A stretch of 64,000 bases of DNA, from positions 124,001 to 188,000 of the forward strand of contig NZ_JAMZEA010000018.1 of assembly GCF_024172125.1 (NCBI RefSeq), read 5' to 3'. Shown here piece after piece: positions 44,745 through 54,334 of this stretch (the first letter of the stretch is position 1; each line of letters opens with the position of its first letter). A model generated the notes under the pieces. It ran no database searches. It saw nothing but the letters and a program-made list of their open reading frames with translations, and was not told the DNA's origin. The translations under genes were made by a program, and so were the position numbers. This DNA is from Actinomadura rupiterrae. Lineage in GTDB: Bacteria; Actinomycetota; Actinomycetes; Streptosporangiales; Streptosporangiaceae.

Positions 44745-45794
44745 ATGCACCGTTCCTTGACGCTCGCCGCCACCGGAGCGCTCCTGGGCGCCGTCCTGGC
44801 GCCCGTCGCCGCCGATGCCGCCGCGCCCTCCTGGAAGCTCGCCCGCTACGACGCCAGGGCGGCCTTCCACGGGATCGCGGCGATCAACAGCAAGAACGTC
44901 TGGGTGGTCGGCAACGCCTCCGGGCACGCCCATACCTGGCGCTTCGACGGGCGCCGCTGGACCGAGCCCACCCTGCCCGCCGCGTACCGGAAGATCTCGC
45001 TCACGGCGGTCGCCGGCTCGGCGCCGAATGACGTCTGGGCGTTCGGAAGCGCCGGCTACAGCGTTCAGGTGGCGCTGCACTGGGACGGCCGCAGCTGGAA
45101 GGCCGTCCGCACCTGGAAGATCACGTCGCCGATCGAGGGCGCGGTCGTGAACGGCCCGAAGGACGTCTGGGTCTACGGCAGCGACGACCTCATCACCTTC
45201 AGCACGTACCACTTCGACGGCCGGGCCTGGACGCATCCCCGCCTGGGGTTCCTGATGCGGGGCGGCGCCGCGGCGTCCGCCAAAGACATGTGGACCGTCG
45301 GGATCGACCACGCGGGCACCTCGGCCAAGTCGGTCGTCGCGCGCTGGAACGGCAGATCGTGGACTCGGGTGAAGCTCCCCGCGCTGCCCGTGGTGAAGCA
45401 GCGCGGAAGCACGCTGTCGGCGATCGCGGCGCGGTCGTCCTCGGACGTGTGGGTCGCCGGGACGCGGTACGCGCAGGTCGGCGCCGATCTGCTGCCCCGC
45501 CCGGTCGCGCTGCACTGGAACGGCCGTGCCTGGAAGCGGATCGACCCGCCGGGCGGGAACCCGGTCGTCTCGCTCGCCTCGGACGGGAAGGGCGGCGTCT
45601 GGGCGTCCACGACGTTCCGCGTGTACCACTTCGCCGACGGACGCTGGACGGAGGCGAAGCTGCCCGCGCGCAAGGGCAAGGCGCTGCGCGTCGCGCAGCT
45701 CTCGCGGGTGCCGGGCGGCGCGTCCGTTTGGGGCTCGGGCGACTACATCTGGGGCGGACGGCCCGATTCGGCCGGGGCCGTCATCCGGTACTGA
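44745..45794 (+). CDS. Secreted propeller-like repeat protein (paralogue 2)
   Basis: 349 residues with a signal peptide of about 25 residues (TGALLGAVLAPVAADAAA). It has repeats of the same kind as the gene at 43010-44095: H-W-N-G-R-x-W modules, and SSDVWVAG and PKDVWVYG segments. The two sequences are clearly paralogous, and their upstream GAAAGGCC ribosome-site context is also shared, so the pair probably arose by tandem duplication, later split by the ATPase gene. It overlaps the hypothetical gene at 45781 by 14 bases at its 3' end. Confidence 0.8.
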   Translation: MHRSLTLAATGALLGAVLAPVAADAAAPSWKLARYDARAAFHGIAAINSKNVWVVGNASGHAHTWRFDGRRWTEPTLPAAYRKISLTAVAGSAPNDVWAFGSAGYSVQVALHWDGRSWKAVRTWKITSPIEGAVVNGPKDVWVYGSDDLITFSTYHFDGRAWTHPRLGFLMRGGAAASAKDMWTVGIDHAGTSAKSVVARWNGRSWTRVKLPALPVVKQRGSTLSAIAARSSSDVWVAGTRYAQVGADLLPRPVALHWNGRAWKRIDPPGGNPVVSLASDGKGGVWASTTFRVYHFADGRWTEAKLPARKGKALRVAQLSRVPGGASVWGSGDYIWGGRPDSAGAVIRY

Positions 45795-46392
45795 CGGTCT
45801 CCCAGGTGTGGCGGTCGAGGTAGCCGCGGTCGTCGTTGGCGTACTCGGTGAAGGCCCGCTGGACGTCGACCAGGAAGGGGATGCGCGTGCGGTAGAGGGC
45901 GCCGCGCGCGCCGTCCTTGTACTCCAGCTCGTAGCCGCCGTCCTCCGGGGACACCTGGATGAAGTGGTGGCCGAAGACGACGAGGGCGGCGAACGGGTTG
46001 GCGAGGTCCAGCCGGGCCAGGACGTCCCGGACGAGCCCGAGGTCCGGGTCGATCACGATCATGCCGTCGCCGGTGTGCAGCTGCATGCCCTGGTAGACGC
46101 CCACCGGCGCGAGGTTGTGGACGAGCTCGCGGACCGGATCCCAGACGACCAGGCCCTGGCCCTGCGCGATGGCGTAGACGTCCGTGGACACCTGGTCGGC
46201 GCGGTCGTCGGCCATCGTGACCCGGGCGAACCGGTCGGTCGCGGCGATCCCGACGTCCGGGTGGAGGCGGCCCAGCTCGGTGGCGAACTCGGCGACCGCC
46301 GGGGTCGGCTCCGGCTCGGTCTCCTGGATCTGCGCCGCGTCCTCCCGGGTCAGCAGCCGGTCGGAGCGCCAGATCAGCAGCTCGTAGGTCAT
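45781..46392 (-). CDS. Hypothetical protein, kinase-operon neighbour
   Basis: 203 residues, soluble. It has GYELEYKDGARGALYRTR and VFGHHFIQVSP segments, and an N-terminal region with LLIWRSDRLLTREDAA. No family recognised. It starts 17 bp after the stop of the Ser/Thr kinase gene, so it is probably co-transcribed with it, and its product may be a kinase substrate. Codon use is normal and the frame is intact. Confidence 0.7.
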   Translation of the reverse strand: MTYELLIWRSDRLLTREDAAQIQETEPEPTPAVAEFATELGRLHPDVGIAATDRFARVTMADDRADQVSTDVYAIAQGQGLVVWDPVRELVHNLAPVGVYQGMQLHTGDGMIVIDPDLGLVRDVLARLDLANPFAALVVFGHHFIQVSPEDGGYELEYKDGARGALYRTRIPFLVDVQRAFTEYANDDRGYLDRHTWETVSTG

Positions 46393-46409
46393 ACGATCAT
46401 CATCCCAGC

Positions 46410-48131
46410 TCAGCGCTTCGAGGCGGCGACCGCACGGGCGATCCGCGCGCGGATCCCTTCCAGCGTGGACGGCGAGAACGGCTTCTTGGCGGCGGCGCCC
46501 GCGCCGGCGACGTAGTAGGTCAGCGCGGCGGTGCAGATGTCGGCCTTCGCGAGCGGCTGGACGCAGGTGATCGAGCCGCCCTTCAGGAGCGCGAGCACCA
46601 CCGACACGTACGGCGACGGCGGGCGGTCCGCGGCTGCGACGGCGTTCGGCGCGGTGACCGCCTGGACGCCCGGATCGCCGGTGTCCAGCGGGGTCAGGCC
46701 CTTGATGTCGGACGTGCACGGCTCCGTGCGGCGGATCTTCGCGGCGTCCGGCGAGTCCGGGAAGTACAGGCAGACGTGGATCTTGCTCGTGCCGAGGCTG
46801 TAGGCCTCGAACGTCTGGACCGATCCCGCGCGGCCCGAGCCGACGCCGGACCCGCCGCCGCCGTTGCCGCTCGACGCCGAGCAGTCCTGCCCGGACGGCC
46901 CGATCACGTAGGTGTCCTTCTGGAACCGGTACAGGGCCGCGCCGACCGGCAGCCGGACAGGAACCTTGACCGCCGGAGCCGCGTCCTTCGGGGTCTGGTC
47001 GTCGCCGAGCGGCCCGGTGACCTTGCACTGCTTCGACGCGACGAGCTGGACGGTCGGAGTCGGTGTCGGCGTCGGGCGCGGTTTCGGCGCCGGCGAGGAC
47101 GCGTACTGCCGGACGGCCGCCGCGCCGCCTCCCGCGACCAGGACGGTCGCGACGACGCCCAGCGCGATCTTCGTCGTGGTGGACGCCAGCAGCCCTTGGG
47201 ACGCCGCGCCCGCCACCGAAGTCCCCGCAGCGGACGCCCCGACCCCAGCACCGGCCGCTCCCCCACCTGAGCCGAGCAGCGCGGCGATCGGGAAAAGCGA
47301 CGCCAGGGCCGCCGCGGACGCCGCGAGCGCCCGGACGCCCCGTCCCTCCCAATCCGGCCCGTACACGGCGGAGGCGACGGCCTCAAGCTCGCCGACGAAG
47401 GCCGAGGCGCTCGGCGGGCGGCGCGCCGGGTCCTTGGCCATGCCGTGCGCGACCAGGTTCCGCAGCGGCTCCGGGACGGCCTCGACGGGCGGCGGCTCGT
47501 TCACGTGCGCGTGCTCAAGGACGGTCTGGCCGCCGGCGAAAGGACGACGTCCCGTCACGCACTCGAAGAACACGCAGGTCGCGGCGTACACGTCGGTCGC
47601 CGGTGTCGCGACGCCGTGCCGCCACTGCTCGGGCGCCATGTATGCGGGCGTTCCCGCGCCGCCGCTCGCGCGCCCGGCGGTGACCGCGATGCCGAAGTCG
47701 ATCAGCTTGCTGCGCCCGTCCGGCGGGACGACGACGTTGGCGGGCTTGTAGTCGCGGTGGACGACGCCGAGCCCGTGCGCCGCGGCCAGCCCGAGCAGCG
47801 AGCCCTTGAGCACGGTCAGCGCGGCCTCGGGGGCGAGCGCGCCGTGCCGTTCGAGGACGGTCCGCAGCGGGACGCCGTCCACGGCCTCCATCACGATCGC
47901 CGCGCCCTCGGCGGTCTCCACGAGCTGGAACAGGCGCGCGACGTGCGGGCTCGCGGCGCGTCCGAGCATGGCGGCCTCGCGCCGGAGCAGCGCGCGGTCC
48001 GCGCGGTCGTCGACGTACTTGATCGCGACGAGCGTGCCGCTCGCGTCGTGCCGGGCGAGCACGACCGAGCCCTGCCCGCCCTGTCCCAGCGTCCGGACGG
48101 TCGTGAACCCCGGGACGCGCCACCCGTCCAT
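46410..48131 (-). CDS. Transmembrane Ser/Thr protein kinase
   Basis: 573 residues. A full kinase domain (1-270): glycine loop LGQGGQGSV, catalytic Lys38 in VAIKYV, HRDYKPAN (Asp127, Asn132), DFG (145-147) and APEQW. A membrane helix lies near residue 345 (IALGVVATVLVAGGGAAAV). A Pro/Thr linker leads to an extracellular domain of about 200 residues rich in Cys and Gly. It has no PASTA repeats. The start chosen is the ATG at 48131; a GTG 9 bp upstream is alternative. A 69-bp piece of its extracellular domain coding DNA recurs at 33241-33309. Confidence 0.9.
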   Translation of the reverse strand: MDGWRVPGFTTVRTLGQGGQGSVVLARHDASGTLVAIKYVDDRADRALLRREAAMLGRAASPHVARLFQLVETAEGAAIVMEAVDGVPLRTVLERHGALAPEAALTVLKGSLLGLAAAHGLGVVHRDYKPANVVVPPDGRSKLIDFGIAVTAGRASGGAGTPAYMAPEQWRHGVATPATDVYAATCVFFECVTGRRPFAGGQTVLEHAHVNEPPPVEAVPEPLRNLVAHGMAKDPARRPPSASAFVGELEAVASAVYGPDWEGRGVRALAASAAALASLFPIAALLGSGGGAAGAGVGASAAGTSVAGAASQGLLASTTTKIALGVVATVLVAGGGAAAVRQYASSPAPKPRPTPTPTPTVQLVASKQCKVTGPLGDDQTPKDAAPAVKVPVRLPVGAALYRFQKDTYVIGPSGQDCSASSGNGGGGSGVGSGRAGSVQTFEAYSLGTSKIHVCLYFPDSPDAAKIRRTEPCTSDIKGLTPLDTGDPGVQAVTAPNAVAAADRPPSPYVSVVLALLKGGSITCVQPLAKADICTAALTYYVAGAGAAAKKPFSPSTLEGIRARIARAVAASKR

Positions 48132-48299
48132 CGCCCGCACACACCCCCGGATCCGATCAATCCGGGCGAATGTAGCGGAACGCGGGCCCGACCCGCCCCG
48201 CATCCGCCCAAGCCGTCCCGGCGACCGGGGAATCAGGCCGGGAAGGACAGGTCAGGCGGGCCCGGGACAGCGCGTCCAGGGCAGCCAGGCGGGCCCGGG

Positions 48300-48337
48300 A
48301 AGGTCAGGCGGGGATGGGAAGGTCAGGCGGGGATGGG
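48300..48337 (-). repeat. 19-bp tandem duplication spanning the LysR stop codon
   Basis: AAGGTCAGGCGGGGATGGG occurs at 48300-48318 and exactly again at 48319-48337. The second copy contains the TCA that is the stop codon on the minus strand. Related GGTCAGGCGGGC copies lie just outside. Confidence 0.9.
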
Positions 48338-49237
48338 GACGTCGGAGGGGACGGCCTTGCGGAAGGCGTCCAGGGCGGCGCGGATGGCGGGGCGGCGGGC
48401 GGCCTCCTCGCGCCAGACGGCGTAGACGCGCCGGGTGAGCGGCGCCTTGAGGGTGACGACCTCGACCTCGGGCGGGACGTCGCAGCGCCCGAGCCGGGGC
48501 AGGATCGCGATGCCGAGCCCGGCCGCGACCAGCGAGAGCTGGGTCGCGAACTCGTAGGCGTGGTGGTCGATGTGCGGCTCGCAGTCGATCGAGCGGAGCG
48601 TCCGGTTCAGCCAGTCGCAGCAGATCGAGCCGGGCGTGGAGCTGATCCAGATCTCGCCCGCCAGCTCCTCCAGGTCGATCCCGTTGCAGCCCGCCAGCCG
48701 GTGGCCGGGCGGGAGCGCGACGTCCGCGACGTCCGCGCAGATCGCGCCCTTCACCAGGCCCTCGGGCAGCGGGAGCGGCTCGTTGTTCCAGTCCTGGACG
48801 ACGGCCATGTCGAGGTCGCCGCGCAGGACGAGCGGCATGCTCTCCAGCGGGTCCAGCTCGCTGAGCAAAACGCGGAGGTCGGGATGCTCGGCGCGGAGCG
48901 CGCGCATGGCGGCCGGGAACAGCCCGCGGATCGCGGTCGGGAACGCGCCGACCGACAGCTGGCCGACGACCGCGCCGCGGTGCGCCTCCAGGTCGGCCTG
49001 GGCCTGCTCGACCAGGGACAGGATGCGCCCGGCGTGCCCGACGAGCAGCTGCGCGGCGTCGGTCAGCCGGACCCCGCGGCCGTTGCGCTCCAGCAGCTTC
49101 TGGCCGGTCTCCCGCTCCAGCTTGGCGAGCTGCTGGGAGACGGCGGAGGTGGTGACGTGCAGCACGTCGGCGGCCGCGCTGACCGACCCGTAGGTCGCCA
49201 CGGAGTGCAGCGCGCGCAGCCTTTCCAGATCAAGCAT
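48323..49237 (-). CDS. LysR-family transcriptional regulator
   Basis: 304 residues. The N-terminal wHTH is LERLRALHSVATYGSVSAAADVLHVTTSAVSQQLAKLE, and GQLSVGAF opens the periplasmic-binding-type effector domain. The dicarboxylate/amino-acid class cannot be told. It is divergent from the EamA transporter gene at 49292, with a 54-bp AT-rich shared promoter containing a short TN-rich palindrome. It likely controls that transporter and dapA-like gene. Confidence 0.9.
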   Translation of the reverse strand: MLDLERLRALHSVATYGSVSAAADVLHVTTSAVSQQLAKLERETGQKLLERNGRGVRLTDAAQLLVGHAGRILSLVEQAQADLEAHRGAVVGQLSVGAFPTAIRGLFPAAMRALRAEHPDLRVLLSELDPLESMPLVLRGDLDMAVVQDWNNEPLPLPEGLVKGAICADVADVALPPGHRLAGCNGIDLEELAGEIWISSTPGSICCDWLNRTLRSIDCEPHIDHHAYEFATQLSLVAAGLGIAILPRLGRCDVPPEVEVVTLKAPLTRRVYAVWREEAARRPAIRAALDAFRKAVPSDVPIPA

Positions 49238-49291
49238 GAAGCAATGCTAAATCCATCTGTCAAGAAGATCTAGCTTGTCCTAAACACTGAG

Positions 49292-50236
49292 GTGGCGAAC
49301 GATCGGGGGATGCGTTCCCGCCACGTCCTGCTCGCCGTCCTGATCGCCGCGGTGTGGGGGTTCAACTTCGTCCCGATCAAGATCGGCCTCGAACACTACC
49401 CGCCGCTGTTCTTCGCCGCGCTGCGTTTCACCGTGGCCGCGCTGCCGGCCGTGTTCGTCGTCCGGCGCCCGCCGGTCCCGGCGCGCTGGCTGCTGCTGGT
49501 CGGCCTGCCGCTCGGCGTCGGGCAGTTCGGGCTGCTGTTCATCGCGATGCGGATCGGCATGCCCGCCGGGCTGTCGTCGGTGGTGCTGCAACTGTCCGCG
49601 CTGTTCACCGCGCTGGTCGCCTGGGCGACGCTACGAGAGCGGCTGAGCGCGGGCCAGATCGCCGGGATGGCGGTCGCGTTCGGCGGGGTCGCGTGGCTCG
49701 GCGTGCTCCAGTCCGACGGGACGAGCGGACCGCTCGGCGCGTTCCTGCTGTGCATCGTCGCGGCGTTCATGTGGGGCCTGGCGAACGTGGCGATGCGCCG
49801 GATGAACGCGCACGCCACCGCGCCGGTCGACTCGTTCGGCTTCATGGTGTGGGTGTCGCTGGTGCCGCCGCTGCCCATGCTCGCCCTGTCGCTGGCCTTC
49901 GAGGGGCCGCACGCGATCGGGCACTCTCTGGCGCACCCGTCCGCGGCCGGGCTGGGCGCGCTGGCCTACATCGCCTACCTGTCCACGCTGGGCGGCTACG
50001 GCCTCTGGGGCTTGCTCATGCGCCGGTACGAGGCCAGCACGGTCGGCATGTACTCCCTGCTCGTCCCGCCGTTCGGCCTGGCGGCGGCCGTGGTCGTGCT
50101 GCACGAGCACGTGAGCCCCGCGCGGCTGGGCGCGGCGGCGCTGATCGTCGGCGGGGTCGCGCTCGGCGCGGTCCGCATCCGCCCGCGGCGGACGCCGGTG
50201 CTCGACCGGACACCCGATCCCGTACCCACGAGGTGA
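49292..50236 (+). CDS. EamA/DMT-family transporter
   Basis: 314 residues with ten helices in two EamA repeats. The N-terminal helix starts LLAVLIAAVWGFNFVPIKIGL and the second begins LGAFLLCIVAAFMWG. Pairing with a divergent LysR regulator is a common layout for amino-acid or metabolite exporters. GTG 49292 or ATG 49310 may be the start; neither has a good site. Its stop overlaps the ribosome site of the next gene, so both are likely one operon. Confidence 0.88.
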   Translation: MANDRGMRSRHVLLAVLIAAVWGFNFVPIKIGLEHYPPLFFAALRFTVAALPAVFVVRRPPVPARWLLLVGLPLGVGQFGLLFIAMRIGMPAGLSSVVLQLSALFTALVAWATLRERLSAGQIAGMAVAFGGVAWLGVLQSDGTSGPLGAFLLCIVAAFMWGLANVAMRRMNAHATAPVDSFGFMVWVSLVPPLPMLALSLAFEGPHAIGHSLAHPSAAGLGALAYIAYLSTLGGYGLWGLLMRRYEASTVGMYSLLVPPFGLAAAVVVLHEHVSPARLGAAALIVGGVALGAVRIRPRRTPVLDRTPDPVPTR

Positions 50237-50241
50237 CTTCG

Positions 50242-51066
50242 ATGCACGCAACCCATGTCCCGCTGGTCACACCTTTCACACCCGAAGGCGAGGTGGACGT
50301 CGCCTCGCTCGAACGGCTCGCGAAGCACGTGCTCGACGGCGGCGCGTCCGGCCTGGTCGCGCTCGGCACCACCGGCGAGCCCGCCACGCTCTCCCCGGAC
50401 GAGCTGGAGACCGTCCTGCGCGTCGCCCGGAACGTCTGCGACGCCTACGGCGCGCCGCTGACCGTCGGAGCCGGGACGATGGGCACGGACGCCACCATCG
50501 CGCAGGCGCGCGAGCGCGCCTCGTACGCGGACCGGCTGCTCGTCGTCGCCCCGTACTACCTGCGCCCGACCGAAGAGGGCGTCGTGCGGCACTTCGCCGC
50601 CGTCGCGTCCGCAGTGGACGTCCCGGTGCTCATCTACAACATCCCCTACCGGACGGGCCGGGCCCTCTCCGCCGAAACCATCCTGCGCATCCTCGACCTG
50701 GACGGCGTTGTTGGGATGAAGCACTGTCCGGGAGGAATCGACGCCGACACGCTCGTCCTGCTGGCCGAGGCAGGCGAGAAGGTCCTGTGCGGGGACGACG
50801 CATACGCCTACCCCATGCTCGCCCTAGGCGCAGGCGGCGTGATCGCGGCTACGGCCAACCTCGTGCCGTCCGCCTACGCGAACCTGGATCTCGCCATGCA
50901 CGACCGGCTCGTCCCTCTGGTGGACGCGCTGTTCTCCGAGCCGTCCCCGACCGTCCTCAAGGCGTGCCTCGCCGCGCGCGGGATCATCGACGACCCGTCC
51001 GTCCGGGCGCCCTTCCTACCCCCGGCCCCCGAAACCGTCGAACGCGCCCTCAAGTCGGCCGTCTAA
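50242..51066 (+). CDS. dapA: 4-Hydroxy-tetrahydrodipicolinate synthase-like aldolase
   Basis: 274 residues of the DapA/NAL class I aldolase family. GTTGEPATLSPDE carries the Thr pair, IYNIPYRTG supplies Tyr and Arg, and VGMKHCPGG contains the Schiff-base Lys. It would condense pyruvate with aspartate semialdehyde in lysine/diaminopimelate synthesis. It is adjacent to a transporter instead of dapB, so a paralogous aldolase role is possible. The ATG at 50242 follows GAGGTGA. Confidence 0.8.
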   Translation: MHATHVPLVTPFTPEGEVDVASLERLAKHVLDGGASGLVALGTTGEPATLSPDELETVLRVARNVCDAYGAPLTVGAGTMGTDATIAQARERASYADRLLVVAPYYLRPTEEGVVRHFAAVASAVDVPVLIYNIPYRTGRALSAETILRILDLDGVVGMKHCPGGIDADTLVLLAEAGEKVLCGDDAYAYPMLALGAGGVIAATANLVPSAYANLDLAMHDRLVPLVDALFSEPSPTVLKACLAARGIIDDPSVRAPFLPPAPETVERALKSAV

Positions 51067-51152
51067 GCCCGGTCACGCGCGTCCCGAGCAGGGTCGGGGC
51101 GTTCTGAACCTGGTTGTGGGCGTCCCAGCGGTACGCCCCCAACCGGCGGGAA

Positions 51153-52451
51153 CTAGGCGGAAGCCTCGGCAGCGGCGCGCGCCGCGTGCGGGAGGGCGTC
51201 GACGATCTTGGAGATCGCGGTGTCGTCGTGCGCGGCCGACAGGAACCACACCTCGTACGCCGAGGGCGGCAGGTAGACGCCTCGGTCGAGCATCGCGTGG
51301 AAGAACGCGGCGAAGGCGGCGGTGTCCTGCTTCTGGGCGCCGTCGAAGTTCTGCACGACCGGGGCGTCCGTGAAGAAGATCGAGAACAGGTTGCTCGCGT
51401 GTTGCAGCCGGTGCGGCACGCCCTCCTTGGCCAGCGCCTCGGACGCCGCCTGCGACACGGCCGCCGCGTTGCGGTCGATCGCCGCGTACACCTCGTCGGT
51501 CGCGTTCCGCAGCGTGGCGAGGCCGCCCGCGGTGGCGAGCGGGTTCCCCGAGAGCGTGCCGGCCTGGTAGACGGGACCGGCCGGGGCGAGGCGGTCCATC
51601 ACGTCGGCGCGCCCGCCGAAGGCGGCGGCGGGCAGCCCGCCGCCCATCACCTTGCCGAACGTCATCAGGTCGCCCGCGACGCCCTCCACGCCGTACCAGC
51701 CGGAGCGGGACGCGCGGAACCCGGTGAGCACCTCGTCGATGACCAGCAGCGCGCCGTGCCGCTCGCACAGGCTCTTCAGCAGCGCGTTGAAGCCGCTCGT
51801 CGGGGGGACGACGCCCATGTTGCAGGGCACCGCCTCGGTGATCACGCAGGCGATCTCGCCGCCGAAGTCGGCGAACGCCCGCTCGACGCCGATCACGTCG
51901 TTGTAGGGCAGCACGATCGTGTCGGCGGTGGTCGCGCCGGTCACGCCGGGGGTGTCGGGGAGGCCGAACGTCGCCGCGCCGGACCCGGCGGCGGCGAGCA
52001 GCGCGTCCACGTGCCCGTGGTAGCAGCCGGCGAACTTCACGACCTTGGAGCGGCCGGTGAACCCGCGCGCCAGCCGGAGCGCGGACATGGTCGCCTCGGT
52101 GCCGGAGTTCACCAGCCGGACGCGGTCCACCGGCGCCCGCGCGACGATCTCCTCGGCCAGCTCGACCTCGCCCTGCGACGGCGCGCCGTAGGACGTGCCG
52201 CGCTCGGCCGCCTTCGCCACCGCCTCCACGACCGCCGGGTGCGCGTGCCCGAGGATCATCGGCCCCCACGAGCAGACGAGGTCGACGTACTCGTTCCCGT
52301 CCGCGTCGGTGAGGTAGGGCCCGCGCGCCGACGCGATGAACCGGGGGGTTCCGCCCACCGCCCTGAACGCTCTCACCGGCGAGTTCACGCCGCCGGGGAT
52401 GACCCGTCCGGCCCGTTCGAACAACTCCTGGGACTTGTCTGCATCGGTCAC
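51153..52451 (-). CDS. hemL: Glutamate-1-semialdehyde 2,1-aminomutase
   Basis: 432 residues, PLP fold type I. Conserved features are VIPGGVNSPVRAFRAVGG, NSGTEATMSALRLARG, VIDEVLTGFR and TFGKVMGGGLPAAAFGG with the Schiff-base Lys. It makes 5-aminolevulinate, the last step of the C5 haem pathway. The GTG at 52451 matches homologue N-termini; a TTG at 52463 would add four residues. It is well separated from hemA, B, C and D at 58-63 kb. Confidence 0.94.
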   Translation of the reverse strand: MTDADKSQELFERAGRVIPGGVNSPVRAFRAVGGTPRFIASARGPYLTDADGNEYVDLVCSWGPMILGHAHPAVVEAVAKAAERGTSYGAPSQGEVELAEEIVARAPVDRVRLVNSGTEATMSALRLARGFTGRSKVVKFAGCYHGHVDALLAAAGSGAATFGLPDTPGVTGATTADTIVLPYNDVIGVERAFADFGGEIACVITEAVPCNMGVVPPTSGFNALLKSLCERHGALLVIDEVLTGFRASRSGWYGVEGVAGDLMTFGKVMGGGLPAAAFGGRADVMDRLAPAGPVYQAGTLSGNPLATAGGLATLRNATDEVYAAIDRNAAAVSQAASEALAKEGVPHRLQHASNLFSIFFTDAPVVQNFDGAQKQDTAAFAAFFHAMLDRGVYLPPSAYEVWFLSAAHDDTAISKIVDALPHAARAAAEASA

Positions 52452-52629
52452 CCCACCAGTCAACCAGTTGCAGTTCGGTGACGCGTCTTGACCTCGCCTG
52501 GTACCGGCCGATATTCCAGCAAAGGCGTCGTCTGCCCCTTGCGGACAGGCGAGAATGCTTCAGGCGGGATGTCGGTGCCGCGAGCGGCGGCACCCCCGGT
52601 CTCACAACCGGCGCCGCCGGATCGGAGGG

Positions 52630-54327
52630 ATGGCTCACACCGTGGTCGACGGCTGGACGGTTCCGGGATTCACCCACGAGCGGGACCTTGGCGGCGGCTC
52701 CGCGGGGCGCGTGGTGCTCGCCGTGGACGACATGACGCAGACCAAGGTCGCCGTGCGGTACCTCGACAGGCGCCTGGAGTCCGACGAGGCGCTGCTGTCG
52801 CGGTACCGGATGGTCGCGCGCAGGCTGTCCCAACTGGAGGATCCGAACGTCGTCGACCTCTACGACTTCGTCGAGAACCCCTCCCCGAGCGGCGGCACGG
52901 CGATCGTGATGGAACGCGCCGAGGGGGTCTCGCTGCGCCGCATCCTCGCCGCGCGCGGCCCCTCCGGCCCGCTGGCGGCCCTCTCGGCGCTCGGCGGCGT
53001 CCTGCTGGGCCTGGCGGCCGGGCAGACCCGCGAGGTCGTGCACGGCGCGCTGCGGCCCTCCAACGTGATGGTCACGCCGGACGGCGAGGCCCGCCTCACC
53101 GACTTCGGCCTGGGTTTCGGTCCGACCGCCGGGCCCGCCTACGCCGCGCCCGAGCTGTGGGAGGACGCGCCGCCGTCGGTCGCGTCCGACCTGTACGCCG
53201 CCGCCGCGATCTTCTTCGAGTGCCTGACCGGACGGCCGCCGTTCAGCGCCCGCAGCAATTCCGGCTGGGCCAAGGCGCACCGCGAGACGCCCGTCCCGGT
53301 CGACCAGGTCCCGGGTCCGCTGCGGGACGTCCTGGCGCACGGCCTCGCCAAGGAGCCGGAGAAGCGCCCGGCCTCGGCGGCCGACTTCGCCGCCGAGCTG
53401 GAGGAGGCGGCAGTCGCGGCGTACGGGCCGTCCTGGGAGGCGCAGGGCCGCGGCCGGCTGGCCGAGCTGGTCAAGGAGACCGCCGACGTCCCCGAGCCGA
53501 GCCCGGCCCGGATCCGCATCACCGGCCAGAACCGGGTGTCCGCGCCGTCCGGCGGGGGCGGCGGCGGACGCCGCTGGGCCGTGATCGCCGCGGTCGCCGT
53601 GGTCCTCGCCGGAGGCGGAGGCGCCGCCTACTACTTCACCGGCGGCAAGAAGGACACCGCCGACCCGCCGCACCCGTCCCAGGAGGCCCGGACCACGGCC
53701 CCCTCGACGCCGCCCGCGCCGCAGGGCCCGGGCGCGACGCTGGCCGCCCAGATCCGGGACGCCACGAACCGCTCGCCCTCCGCGTCGTTCTCGTTCCGCC
53801 GGACGGGCCCGGGCGTCAACGTCACCGCGCACGGCACGTTCACGCTCGTCCAGGGCGGCGAGCCGTCCTACATGATGCAGCTCGCCGGGACGGGCGACAC
53901 CAAGAAGCCCGGCCGGACGGTAGTGATCGGCGACAACGCCTACGTGCGCGCGGGCAAGGGCTGGCGCCTCGCTCCGGTGTCGACCAAGGGCTACCCGCTG
54001 CTGGCGGAGCAGATCCGCTCCGCGGGCTCTGTACCGGCCCTGACGGCCCTGCTGGAGAACTCCACGAAGCTCCAGCACGCCGGGGCCGTCTACCAGGGGA
54101 CGGCCGCGCTGGGCGCCCTCGGGCAGCAACCCGGCTTCGGGAGCCTCTACGCCGACCTGGCACGTGCCACAGGCGCGCAGGAGGTCACGTTCTTCCTGCG
54201 CCTGGACAAGGCCAACCGGCCCGTCCAGCTGAAGCTGCGCGCGGGCGCTAAGCCGCACTGGCTGCTGACGTCCTACGGCGACTGGGCGCGCAAGCCCCCG
54301 ATCGCCGCCCCGAAGCCGACCGCCTGA
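52630..54327 (+). CDS. Membrane pseudokinase with LppX/LprG-like external domain
   Basis: 565 residues with an STPK-like fold that has lost key residues. The glycine loop is GGGSAGRV, the VAIK lysine is Arg43 (VAVRYL), and the catalytic loop HRDxKPxN reads HGALRPSN, so the catalytic Asp is Ala. DFG remains. A membrane helix lies near 318-338. The external 220 residues have a lipoprotein-like fold (SASFSFRRTGPGVNV onward, YLQ-type repeats) reminiscent of LppX/LprG carriers. It may sense or bind a lipid or peptide without phosphotransfer. It is 7 bp upstream of the S26 peptidase gene on the same strand. The ATG at 52630 is used; GTG 52642 is possible. Confidence 0.75.
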   Translation: MAHTVVDGWTVPGFTHERDLGGGSAGRVVLAVDDMTQTKVAVRYLDRRLESDEALLSRYRMVARRLSQLEDPNVVDLYDFVENPSPSGGTAIVMERAEGVSLRRILAARGPSGPLAALSALGGVLLGLAAGQTREVVHGALRPSNVMVTPDGEARLTDFGLGFGPTAGPAYAAPELWEDAPPSVASDLYAAAAIFFECLTGRPPFSARSNSGWAKAHRETPVPVDQVPGPLRDVLAHGLAKEPEKRPASAADFAAELEEAAVAAYGPSWEAQGRGRLAELVKETADVPEPSPARIRITGQNRVSAPSGGGGGGRRWAVIAAVAVVLAGGGGAAYYFTGGKKDTADPPHPSQEARTTAPSTPPAPQGPGATLAAQIRDATNRSPSASFSFRRTGPGVNVTAHGTFTLVQGGEPSYMMQLAGTGDTKKPGRTVVIGDNAYVRAGKGWRLAPVSTKGYPLLAEQIRSAGSVPALTALLENSTKLQHAGAVYQGTAALGALGQQPGFGSLYADLARATGAQEVTFFLRLDKANRPVQLKLRAGAKPHWLLTSYGDWARKPPIAAPKPTA

Positions 54328-54334
54328 CCGTCCG

